A DNA stretch of 64,000 nucleotides from Thereva unica (Eukaryota > Arthropoda > Insecta > Diptera > Therevidae). The notes under the pieces were generated by a model. That model ran no database searches, had not been told where the DNA came from, and worked only from the letters and a program-made list of their open reading frames with translations. Where the stretch lies: assembly GCA_949987705.1 (NCBI GenBank), contig OX465281.1, forward strand, positions 196,031,112-196,095,111, in the 5' to 3' direction. The translations under genes were made by a program, and so were the position numbers. Each line of letters starts with the position of its first letter. Position 1 is the stretch's first letter. Below, piece by piece: positions 53,823 to 64,000 of this stretch.

Positions 53823-56800
53823 CTTTGCATCATTGCGCTCCGTTAATCCCTCATGGGACATAGGGCGGAAACAGTTGCCCTCCAGCGGACTCTGTTTTGC
53901 GCGACAGCTCTCAGCTCCAACCAGGATCTCCCAGTTGTTGCGGCTTCTGCTAGTAGAGTTCTCCTCCACGTTGTTCTAGGTCTTCCGACTCGACGGGATC
54001 CTTGCGGATTCCAGTCGAGGGCCTGTTTGGCTAGATTTTCGTTTTCGCGTCGCAAGGTGTGGCCAACCCAACTCCATTTCCTTCGCCTGATTTGGTCGTC
54101 TATCCTTTCTTGGCCGGCACGGCGCCATAGTTCTTCGTTTGAAATTCTATCTTGCCAGCGGATTTTTAGGATACGACGCAGGCATCTGTTGATGAAGACT
54201 TGTAGGCGCCTTGTGATGAATTGGGTGACTTTCCATGTTTCGCAACCGTACAAAAGTACTGCCTTAACGTTGGAGTTGAACAGCCGCAATTTGGTGTTAG
54301 TTGAGATCTCCGTTGATCTCCATATGTGGAACAGGCATGCATATGCGCCTCATGCTTTATTTATTCTGGAACTGACATCTTCTTTTGCACCACCATTTTC
54401 GGTAATAATACTACCGAGGTAGCAGAATTTATCGACCAGTTCCACGTCACGGTTATTCAGCGCAGTCCGTTCAATGGTGTTTGCATTTATCCGCATTTCT
54501 TCAGTTTTAGTTGGATTTAGCTTTAAGCCTGCTGGACTACTTCCTGTTACCAAATTGTTAATCATGTTTTTGAGGTCCTGGTGTCTGTGGGCCAGCAAAC
54601 AGATATCATCTGCGTAGTCGAGATCCTTAAGGCGGTCTAACAAACCCCATTGTATGCCGCCTGTTCTACTATCTAGAGCGCCGACAAGGATGTCATTTAT
54701 TACTATAAGAAATAGTAAAGGCGAAAGTAGGCATCCTTGTCGTACTCCTGAGGTCACCTCGAAGCTGTCGGATAATTTTCCGTTATGGAGAACTCTGCAT
54801 TTGGAATTGTTATATAGGGCTTTTATCAATTCTATTATTTAATCAGGCAGTCCACGTCGCCGTAGTGCCTGCCATATAAAGCTCCTATTGACCGAGTCGA
54901 ACGCTTTCTCATAATCTACGAAAGCAAGGTAAAGGGGGGATCCAGTAGACTGCTCCACTATTATTCGTAAAGTGTTGATATGATCAATACAGGAGCGGCC
55001 CTTCCTGAATCCGGCCTGCTGCCTCCTAAGCGTTCGGTCTACTGCCTCACTTATCCTAGATAGTAATATATGGGACAAAATTTTGCCCACTGTAGATAGT
55101 AAACAGATGCTTCTCCAGTTGTAGCATATTGTTAGGTCCCCCTTTTTTGGTATTTTGACTATGATACCTTCCGTCCAATCCTCCGGAAAGGTACAGGTGT
55201 TCCACGCTATTTCCAGGATTGGCTGAAGTGCATCTGCTATGAGGCTTGAATCGGCTTTCAACAATTCTGGCGGGATGCCATCTTTTCCAGCTGCTTTAGC
55301 ATTGGCCATCGCATGAATTGCGGTTACTTTTTCCGTCTTGGATGGGGCCCGGGTGGTAATTCTTATTGGCTGTGCATTGTTGCTGGTTTCCTGAGGTTCC
55401 TGTGTAAATGAACCATTCAGGGCCGCGAAGAAGTAATCTCTCCATCTTTGGAGCTGCTCCTTGTCGCTGCACAGCAGCCTTCCATCCGCACTCTTAACGG
55501 CATGCTTTTTAGTAGAGTGCTTTCCCGTGAGCTGTTTAGTAATTTGGTACAGCACCTTACTGTTGCCTGTGTTTGCCGCGTTTTCCGCTTTTTCTGCGAG
55601 CTCATTTATCTGCTGCCTTTTATCACGCCGGACACTTCTCTTTACCTCCCGGTGTAATTGGGAGTATTCCCGTTCCAGTTGGTAACGTCTTTCAGGTTCG
55701 CTTGTAGAGTTTACGTTATTTTTGAGGGCTCTCCTGTGTTCTATTTTTTGCCAGGTTGTGTCCGAGATCCAGTGTTGCTGGTTTCTTTGGACATAACCGA
55801 TGCTCGTTTCCGCAGCCGTCAATATTGCGCCCTTTGTCCTACTCCACAGCTCTTCAATATTTGTGTCGTCAGAAACGTTGTGCTGGTTTAATATTTGTTG
55901 TAGGTTTCCAGCAAATTCCCGCTTTTTAACGCTCTCCCGCAGAAGATCTACGTTGAACCGTCTACGGTTTATAGCATCGCGTTGTACGTTTCTGAATGCG
56001 GCGATTTTAAGGCGAATAGTTGCTACTACCAAATGGTGGTCGCTTCGAGTGTCTGCTCCCCTGAAACTCCTGACATCCTCAAGGATAGTTCTCCATCTGC
56101 GGCTGACGGCCACATGATCTATGTGATTTCTTGTTCTACCATCGGGCGATATCCAGGTCTCTTTGTGTATTCTCTTGTGACAAAAGTAAGTTCCACCTAC
56201 CATGAGTTGGTGGGAGCTACAGAAGTCAACGAAAAGCTCACCATTGTTATTGGTAACTTGGCTTAGACCTTGATTTCCAATTGTTTGTTCAAGGCCGGTG
56301 TTGTCACGGCCGATCTGTGCGTTTAAGTCACCCATTAATACAATGATGTCTCCCCTTGGAATAGAGCGAAAAACCTCATTCAGCCTCAAATAGAACTCGT
56401 CTTTGATGTCATCTTCAGCGTCTTCAGTTGGAGCGTAGCATTGGACTACCGTAGTACTTCTTAGTCTGGTACGCAGGCGCACGGTAATAATCCTCTCAGA
56501 AACTGGTGACCAGCTAATGAGGCTGGACCTGGCTTCTTTGGTGAGTATTACACCAACGCCACTCCTACGGCTTTCAGTTTCGTTTCTCCCAGAATATAAA
56601 AAGGACTCACCGTTTGGGCAGATATGTTCCCCCGCATCGGGCATCTGGTCTCGCTAAGTCCCATGGTCTTGATTTTATATCGATTCATCTCGTTGAGGAC
56701 TTCATCCAGCCGTCCCTCAGCAAGCATTGTTCTCACATTCCATGATCCGATTCGTGTCCTTGTTCGAAAAGCAAAGGTCGTCGTCGTGTTGTCCATCCGG

Positions 56801-57098
56801 TTCCGAGGCACTGTTTGCCGATTCGTAGCAATAGTGTTTTTTATGGGAGCGGGTTGCTAACCCTCAGCCCAACCGACTTAAAAGCTCTGTTTTGTGGCGC
56901 AGAGAGCTCGCCATTCGCCCCTCTACCGTTAGCTCCTTCCGAAGAAGTACCCCAGGGGGCACCGCGGGGAGGTGGGATTAGGACTTGCTAACAGGTCTGC
57001 TTGGTGTTTGATTGCAGTGGATCTCTTCGGATTTTAATAGAAGTGACAAATCGGGTGTCACCACTTTCCGAGATCTTTGTTAGCCGTTCGCCCCCCTT
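53823..57098 (-). pseudogene. Nearly full-length RTE-like LINE, copy B
   Basis: Minus-strand endonuclease plus reverse transcriptase. Endonuclease: RIGSWNVRTMLAEGR, LSETRCP, VVQCYAPTEDAEDD, VLMGDLNAQIGRDN, NHIDHVAV, SDHHLVVA. Reverse transcriptase: KAAGKDGIPPELLKAD, FVDYEKAFDSVNR, GVRQGCLLSPLLF, and YADD at about 54605. Damage is slight: a frameshift near 56600-56645 and two nonsense codons, TAA near 54838 (Lys in copy A) and TGA near 54350 (Arg in copy A, a CGA to TGA change). A GC-rich leader extends to about 57098. It sits inside LINE copy C. Confidence 0.93.
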
Positions 57099-57099
57099 T

Positions 57100-59750
57100 A
57101 GAGTATGTACAACAAAGAAATTCTTGTAAAACCACCATCAAGAAAGTCAAAATCTTATTTGACAGCAAATTGAGAAGTAAACTCCCTAATGCAACCTCCG
57201 GTAGCAAAACCTTCTGGTCCTTGGTAAATTCCATCAAGAAGAATTTCAGTACAACTTCAACCTCTTCCTTTATCCACAATGAGAATGTGATAACAGACAG
57301 CAAATCCAAGGCCAATTTATTAGCATCTCTGTTTTCTTTAAATTCTTCTTTACCCGAAACTGATGTGTTACCCCCTATTTCCGAGCATAATGCTCATTCA
57401 ATGGACAGGGTATTCTTCAGGACTCGCGAGGTGTACACGTGCCTCAAGGAGCTCGATGCTAACAAATCGACTGGACCCGATAATATACCCCCTATCGTCT
57501 TAAAACAATGCGCCTCACCTTTGGCTAAACCTCTGCGCAAACTTTTTGCCCTATCATACTTCTCCGGAGTTTATCCAGATTCTTGGAAAATTGCCCATGT
57601 TCAGCCAATACCGAAAAAAGGTAATTCCAGCCTTCCTTCCAACTACCGCCCAATAGCATTTACTTCAACAAAAAACTTATGGAATATCTATGTAGAATCC
57701 AACCTACTCATAAACGACAGACAGTATGGCTTCCGACAAAAAGATGCACTGGCGATCTTTTAGTCTGTCTTACAGAACACCTCAGCCGAAGTTTGCATGG
57801 ATCAGATGAATCCAGTCTGGTTGCTTTGGATATCTCCAAGGCTTTTGATAGAGTTTGGCACTTGCCTTGTTAGCTAAACTCAAAGCTATTGGAATCGACT
57901 CACTTTTATAGAAGTGGATGGAGAGTTTCCTTTCCGGCCGTTCAATTAAGGTAGTATTGGATGGCGTCAAATCTCAATCTCACCCTATCTCTGCGGAGGT
58001 CCCCCAAAAGTCAATTTTATCACCGGCCCTATTTCTTATCTTTATAAATGACCTTCTTTCAATCCCCTCCAACCCACATCTCAGCTTCACTGACGACGGT
58101 ACTCTACGTTACTCTTACAGCTACCATACAAGACAGACTCATGCCAGATCCTGTCTTGATGATCGTGAATTAATGTCCAATTCTATTAATACCGACATTA
58201 ATCTCATTCTAGAGTGGGGAAAGAAGAATCGTGTCGAATTCAACTCCACTAAAACCAAGTACTGTCTTATTTCAAAAAAAAAAAGTTCAACATCTCACCA
58301 TCCTTGACAGGGAGTGAAGCTGAACTAATGTCCGACCCATCCCTTCACATCTTAGGCGTGACATTAGCCAAAGACTTGCGATGGAATGACCACATATTCC
58401 AAATCGCCAAACCAGCATCCCAGTGCTTGGGATTTCTTAAGGGTAAGTATCCTCGAGATTACTTAAAAAGAAGGTTAACTTCAAATTGCGTTTTAAGGAA
58501 AACGTTATTAGATATTAAATTTTTTTGTTTTTTACATTAAATGTAGGTACATCATTTATACAAAAAAAAAAACAATTTTTGTTTTTTTTTAATTATTTAA
58601 TTTTATGGTTAAAGATGGCGCCCAAGTTGGAGTGCTAAGAAAAATGAAAAAAACGGCGTAGGTCATATCTCGACTTTAGGTGGCTTGAAAAAAAAAAAAA
58701 CTAAAAACGATGTCAATTTAGACACTTAAAATTAGGCATTAAACCTTTAAAACCCAAAAAAATCGGAAAATTAAGAAAATAATGCACGCGAGAAAAAAAT
58801 TTTATAAATATACGTCATTTTTTACTCTCCTGAGTGTACTATGGGTTAGAATAATTAAAAAAATTTCAGATTTTAGAGGTTTAATGCTTAAAAGATTTAA
58901 TAATAAGGAGTTATAAAAAAAATGATGCAAATCGGATGTGTAGTTTTCTTGCAATTAGCTACGCCAGTTTAAAAAAGCGTTTCTTGGGCGCCATCTTTAA
59001 CCATAAAATTAAATAATTAAAAAAAAAACAAAAATTGTTTTTTTTTGTATAAATGATGTACATTTAATGTAAAAAACAAAAAAATTTAATATCTAATAAC
59101 GTTTTCCTTAAAACGCAATTTGAAGTTAACCTTCTTTTTAAGTAATCTCGAGGATACTTACCCTTAAGAAGTGCAAGTTCCTCCTCCAGCCATGGGCCCG
59201 TGCTGTTATTTATAAATCCTACATTCGGCCTCTCCTCCAATATAACTCCATCGTTTGGGGCGGCGCTCCAATAACCACCTTGGCATGGTTAGATAAGGTC
59301 CAAAAAAGGGCTTTTAAATTAATTGCTCCACCATCGACTCCTTGAGCCACCGTAGGAATGTAGCAGCACTGACAAAATTTTATCGCTACTATTCATAGTA
59401 GCCTCCACGGCAATGTTATAACCGCAACACCAGATTAGCTCTTCGACTCATTCCCTCCACCTGAAACTCCCCCTTTCACGCACTCAACAAGATATGAATT
59501 CGTTTGTAAGTAGAACAACTCGACTGTAGAATAATCTCTCGCAGTCGGTATTTCCGAGCTCTTACAACATCCAAGAGTTCAAAAGCAGGGTTCGTCACCA
59601 CTTTCTTAAATACCCCCCGTACCCTTATAACCCTCTCCCCGTACTAAGCTTACTGCTAGACATTGCACCATGACGTGACAAATGACATGACGGACTGGTA
59701 GTACAAAGGGTGACTCCTGAGCTTAGCACTGCCACATAAAAAAACACAAT
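57100..59750 (+). pseudogene. Jockey-like LINE, copy C (body)
   Basis: Plus-strand reading starts LEYVQQRNSCKTTIKKVK and includes STGPDNIPPIVLKQCASPL, PIPKKG, ALDISKAFDRVWH, SILSPALFLIFINDLL and an FADD-equivalent now reading FTDDGTL (about 58085), so the first active-site Asp is changed. Several frameshifts (near 57660, 57760, 57870, 58310) break the frame. A TTAA-flanked foldback splits it at 58440. The 3' UTR contains AGCTTACTGCTAGACATTGC and ends CACATAAAAAAA at 59750. Confidence 0.9.
58441..59163. mobile_element. Foldback with TTAA duplication, piggyBac-like
   Basis: Inverted ends GGGTAAGTATCCTCGAG and arms of about 190 bp that are almost identical, flanked by TTAA (58437-58440, 59164-59167). 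LINE copy A keeps the empty TTAA site at the same place. TTAA targeting fits piggyBac (or Kolobok). No transposase. Confidence 0.9.
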
Positions 59751-60599
59751 GTTGTATTATAAAAGAGACAATATTTGGTGTATCCTGTTGAAATCAAGAT
59801 TGTTATCCTTAAGGGAAATAATTTCAGTTGAATCCAATGATGAAACCCCCCACCAATAGCATATATAGCGCCAATTCCATTTCTCCATGTCAATCTAGGC
59901 ACCGAGTAGGCACTTTGGAGCCGACGACGTTATGACCCACCATTCTCACTGGGAAATAATTGTGTCGTCCTACCATTCACCAAAATTGCAATCCAAACTG
60001 AACGCCCGCCCCGCAAACGGGAATGTCTTGTCCTTATCCTCGATGGGCCTCAAGGAAAACATTCCGTGTTAGCGTAGCATTTTTTTTTGCCATTCCACGT
60101 TTACATAGGGTTGAAGCTCTCTTGGTACACTTCGCTTCCTTATATTTTTTTGTTTGCTTTGTTTTTTGTGATTTTTTTTGCTATGTTCTATCCCAAGGCA
60201 CCAAATCAATGAATGAAGGGCAAACGACAACGACGGAAAAGCTAATCCTGAAGGATTTCTTTGCAGACATGAAATGTAAGGATGTTAACAGGGCAAAAAA
60301 AGATTTTGGATATTTTCTTCCTTCAAATGCTCATTTCGAGGATTGCGTGTTTACGTAATAAATTATCGCTGACTGCAAATACGAACAAACAAAAATGATT
60401 ACAAAAAAGTGCTTTCTTAATGTATTTGTCTTTTGCGGCAATGATGTATTGCTTTCTTTCGGGGATAGGCTATATTTTTTAAATTTCCTTCAAGAAAGGA
60501 TAACAAGTTGTCAGATTACAAATCTTTATTTTTCGTATAAAACAAATTTTGTCTTCAGATTTAAATTTTTTCGTTTAATATATTAAGGATTTTCAGATT
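59751..60599. other. No gene recognised
   Basis: A 111-codon plus frame (60023-60358) begins hydrophobic and ends EKLILKDFFADMKCKDVNR; it matches no family I know and may be chance. Confidence 0.4.
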
Positions 60600-60689
60600 A
60601 ATTTAAGATAAATGCGTCCTTAGAAGCATTGATTATATTCATCAGGCAACATATCAACAGCTTGGATCGTCTGTTTTTATGTGGAATCT

Positions 60690-61060
60690 AATTTTGTACT
60701 ACCAATCGCTTGGGGTGCTGTACTACATCCCTATATGTATATGTCACATTTTCAGGCCAAACCGCTTTTACATGTTCACCAGTAACCTGTGGCTTAATCT
60801 TGAAACTTCGAAAGGTAGACTCATCTTCCTCAAGGCAATGTCTGCATGTGAGGTCCTCCGTTCTTCCTATCTTCCATAAATGGTAATTCAGTTCACAGTG
60901 TCCGGTATTCAAGCCAACGAGTAAGAGACGACATAGGAAGGAGCGGCTTAGAGTTGGCCAATCCACACACGGACCTCCACCGTTCGGAGTGTTTTAACTG
61001 GGTCCGATCGGCAATGTCCTTTTCACAAATTTGGTGGGTACCTACCCAATAACTAGTTCT
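60690..61060 (-). pseudogene. LINE C-terminal remnant (R1/I-group type)
   Basis: Minus-strand pieces in two frames: HSERWRSVCGLANSKPLL then CRLLLVGLNTGHCELNYHLW, GRTEDLTCRHCLEEDEST. The pattern ..GLLTGHC.L.YHL...G...D..CR.C.EEDET is the C-terminal segment after RNase H in I/R1/LOA-group LINEs. One frameshift; no upstream reverse transcriptase nearby. It is distinct from the Jockey and RTE copies. Confidence 0.7.
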
Positions 61061-61165
61061 GGACCGATTGATGTAATGTAATTGATCTATAGAAGTTCCA
61101 TGAATATGATAGACAAGAGTAGGTCCATTCTGACAGAGCTTCCAAATAAAGATAAGGCTCGTCAA

Positions 61166-62195
61166 TATACAGGGTGTCCCACATAAACTTACAAAGCGGC
61201 CGGCTGTGGTTAGGTCTTGGATAGACAAACAAAAAATCGTATGGGTGGGGGGGGGGGAATCGTAACGGTTTAGCCGCTAGGGCGTTTTGAAGTTTTTTTG
61301 CTAAAGTTTTACATATCACCCTGTATTTTTGTAACCGTATAACCTACTTTCATGGTTATGGTACCAGTGCACGCAGAATTCCTCCACCTATCTACAACGG
61401 TAAAATTAATGGTCCTATCTTACCAACTTTTGGAGTTATGAATCGCCAAAGTCAAAATTTTGTTATTTTTTCACTAAAATTTCTACTAAAACCACCTTTT
61501 TCTCCAAAAAATACGTGATAAACCAATATTTTTTTTAATAAAATTGGAAAGTTTGGACAATTTCCTAAGAATAATGTATGATAACTTTTACGCTAGGGCC
61601 TTTCCTTTTGAAGTTGTAAGCAATTTTAATGTTAAAATTTGCCTAATTTGATGCTTATTTGGTACTTTTCGATAAAGCTCAGATGGAAAAGTACTAAAGA
61701 AGGACGAAATATAGCCAATTTCAACATTAAAAAGGCTTATAACTTCAAAACTGGAGGCCGTAGCGTATAAGTTGTATTACATTATTCATAGGAAATTGTC
61801 CAAGCTTTCCAATTTTTTTAAAAAAAATATTGGTCTATCACGTATTTTTTGGAGAAAAAGGTGGTTTTAGTTGAAATTTTAGTGAAAAAATAACAAAATT
61901 TTGACTTTGGCGATTCATAACTCCAAAAGTTGGTAAGATAGGATCATTGTTTTTACCGTTGTAGATAGGTGGAGGAATTCTGCGTGCACTGGTACCATAA
62001 CCATGAAAATAGGTTATACGGTTACAAAAATACAGGGTGATATGTAAAACTTTAGCAAAAAAACTTCAAAACGCCCTAGCGGCTAAACCGTTACGATTCC
62101 CCCCCCCCCCCCCCACCCATACGATTTTTTGTTTGTCTATCCAAGACCTAACCACAGCCGGCCGCTTTGTAAGTTTATGTGGGACACCCTGTATA
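61166..62195. mobile_element. One-kilobase near-perfect palindrome (foldback)
   Basis: Ends TATACAGGGTGTCCCACATA and its inverse. Arms of almost 500 bp run to a short centre near 61670-61700. Inner differences are few: the G run is 11 long on the left and the C run 16 on the right. CAGGGTG ends within TATA suggest a TA target. No ORF beyond chance; the two 66-88-codon frames are mirror images. Confidence 0.93.
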
Positions 62196-62767
62196 TCAGT
62201 CCATCGTCCAACACACATATCGATACTCTCACTGTAATACCACGTACTTGAAAAATTCAAATTTTTCAGGAAAAGCAAAGAACTGCTTTTTATCTCCTTT
62301 GAAGTACTCAATAAGAGATGTTAGTTTAAATAGAATAACAGTAATAATTGTTTTCTCTTTCATGGTGTTGCAACTGCTATGTAGAGAATTTCAAGATACA
62401 TAATAATCACTCAAATACAACATTTCCCTAAAAATGCTCATACGTGATATTAGAATGCTCATAGATATATTCATCGATTCTTTAATCTTTAATTACACCT
62501 TTTCCGAAAGTCGCTAACTGTCTGAAGATTGGAGCTACCTTAGCTGTGACCATTATTGCTAGCAACGAAGTTTTTCAAATTTAAGGTGTTTAAAGGATTG
62601 TCAAAGTAGTGCAACTGGAGAACAGCGGCTGAACGGTATTGCTCTTTTGAGTATTTCCAGGGAAATCTACGTAACGGCTAAGGTAGTAATAAAAAAAGAG
62701 AGCGCTGGTTACTATCGAAACTTGACTTCGTTGTTTTCCCCACCTGGGATGGCTCCTTGGTTGACAA
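62196..62767. other. No gene recognised
   Basis: The block ATCAGTCCATCGTCCAA with a nearby ATCGAT just right of the palindrome also occurs at 17537-17575, so at least this part is repetitive. Confidence 0.5.
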
Positions 62768-63770
62768 TTACTGTGGCAGCGTGGCTTTTATCGGCTTCAC
62801 ACGGTCTATCGAGACAGTTTTTTCCTTTCGTACCTCGTACGGCCTTTCGTAAGGTGGAGTCAATGGGCTTTTTACTTTCTCTACTCGGACGAACACATGC
62901 GTTGATGATCGGAGGTCCTTCGGTATGAAATAACTTGAGTTGTTATGGCAAGATGCTGCAGTAAGTTTTATTGCTTCGAAATGTGTTTTTAACCGCGATA
63001 CGAATTCCTTCTCGTTTGCATCGTTCTTCCATGAGTCTTCGAAAAACTCTCCCGGCAAACGTAGCGCTTGACCATAGACCATCTCAGCTATCGACGCGTT
63101 GAGCTCCTCCATGAAATAGTCCCGAATTCCCAGTAAAACTGTATGTAGTTTGATCGTCCAATGGATGTCATCTAGTCCTTTCAAAGTGGCCTTTAGCGGC
63201 CGATGGAACCGCTGCACCATTCCGTTAGCGGAAGAGAGTGGTATGCTGTTGTGTGAATGTGCTTGGAACCCAGGAATCTTGTCAATTGTGCGAATAAAGA
63301 GCTTTCAAATTGTTTGCCCTGGTCCGTTGTGATCCTTGCTGGAGCCACGAAACGCATATCCACCCGGAGTAAAAATTGTAGGCTATCGTATCTGCTACCT
63401 ATCGTGAAAACCTGTCCATAATCGTCAAACAATACCTACATTGAGTTCCGTGATGGAGGAAAGTGCCCATGGACGTGTTAGAAACGGCTACAGGGTAGAT
63501 GAACTGGTGTCAGAGGACTTTTCATGTGTCTCTGAATCTTCCCGCGTTGGCACACTAAACAAGTTCTGACGTAGTTATCCTTGTTCAGCATGGGCCAGAC
63601 ATAGCGGTCTGCGATTAACTTACGTGTTGCTCTCATCCCGGGGTGAGCCAGATCGGTTCCGTATGGCCGTATGCCGTATAAACTGATTAATGAAGTTAAG
63701 TTGGCTCGTCCGGGGGGGGAGAAAGTTTCTCCCATTTCTGCTTCCAAAAAGTGGCGAAAGTATTTTATCC
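62768..63770 (-). pseudogene. Ty3/Gypsy integrase remnant
   Basis: Minus-strand, three frames. The zinc domain HPGMRATRKLIADRYVWP then CLVCQRGK (63478-63747). The core ARITTDQGKQFESSLFAQL, then HTTAYH, broken near its usual NG.VER motif. C-terminal VQRFHRPLKATLKG, TVLLGIRDYF, AEMVYGQALRLPGEFF (62768-63220). A reading-frame change and stops make it dead. Whether it belongs to the same family as 1-2560 cannot be tested because that copy lacks integrase. The SINE at 63781 cuts its upstream side. Confidence 0.9.
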
Positions 63771-63780
63771 CAGCGTAGAT

Positions 63781-64000
63781 CGGGGCCTCGGTAGTCTAGG
63801 GGTAAGGCGCCTGACTAGGTACTATCCCCAGAGGTCCCGGGTTCGATTCCCGGCGGTGCCACGGTTCTAGCCTTTCCCAATTTCCCGCCTACATAACTTT
63901 CCTTCTTTCTTCTTCCCTCTTTGCATTCCTGATTCCTCCTGTCATAGCCTTTACTAGCTCTTTTCCCCGCTCCACCAAGCGCATGTCATCGGTTGGTTGA
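63781..64000 (+). mobile_element. tRNA-derived SINE (runs off window)
   Basis: Same family as 40213-40690: A box AGTCTAGGGGTAAGG, B box GGTTCGATTCC, and body blocks GATTCCTCCTGTCATAGCC and CACCAAGCGCATGTCATCGG. Inserted in the Gypsy integrase remnant. Confidence 0.92.

Overview
This is AT-rich eukaryotic DNA made almost entirely of transposable elements, many inserted into one another. No bacterial-style operons, rRNA genes or CRISPR arrays are visible. The element types present are copia with an initiator-tRNA primer site, Ty3/Gypsy, Jockey- and RTE-like LINEs, tRNA-derived SINEs, Helitrons, Harbinger/hAT/mariner-type MITEs and long foldbacks. One spliced exon reads as an SLC38-type amino-acid transporter. 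Together these point to an arthropod, most likely an insect, with a bloated genome. Species cannot be told from the sequence alone.

Layout. 1-3070: minus-strand Ty3/Gypsy gag-pol running off the window, abutting a decayed Jockey-like LINE (3045-3990). 4128-12082: a complete Ty1/copia element with identical 268-bp LTRs and a GTCTT target duplication. Its 5' LTR is split by a 3-kb Helitron carrying about 20 copies of a 128-bp satellite, and its gag is broken by a TA-flanked MITE. 12.1-18.2 kb: mostly non-coding, with a three-copy tandem repeat, MITEs, SINE and LINE tails, and the one convincing host exon (15039-15153). 18.4-26.1 kb: a near full-length Jockey-like LINE interrupted at an A^T site by two head-to-tail Helitrons (20981-25555). 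26.1-30.2 kb: a Harbinger element, a repeat with a tRNA-like module, and a large foldback. 30.6-34.4 kb: an RTE-like LINE and a multi-copy gene family of unknown function with a C-terminal DEQGERFHQD motif. 34.6-41 kb: TIR elements, a second piece of that gene family, and a composite repeat containing a SINE. 41-46 kb: RTE remnants and a TIR element with CACAGTG ends. 46.8-52.4 kb: nested MITEs, foldbacks and a 269-bp satellite. 53.8-59.8 kb: a third Jockey-like LINE split by a nearly complete RTE copy and by a TTAA-flanked foldback. 60.6-64 kb: a LINE C-terminus, a 1-kb near-perfect palindrome, Gypsy integrase remnants and a SINE.

Interactions. Most insertions can be ordered because the empty site survives in a sister copy: the other LTR, another LINE copy, or a tandem duplicate. 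Several reconstructions are exact to the base. The 128-bp and 269-bp satellites both resemble adjacent parts of the same Helitron interior, which suggests Helitrons seed satellite DNA here. The SINE 3' tail resembles the Jockey-like LINE 3' tail, suggesting a SINE/LINE partnership. No complete host gene is present.
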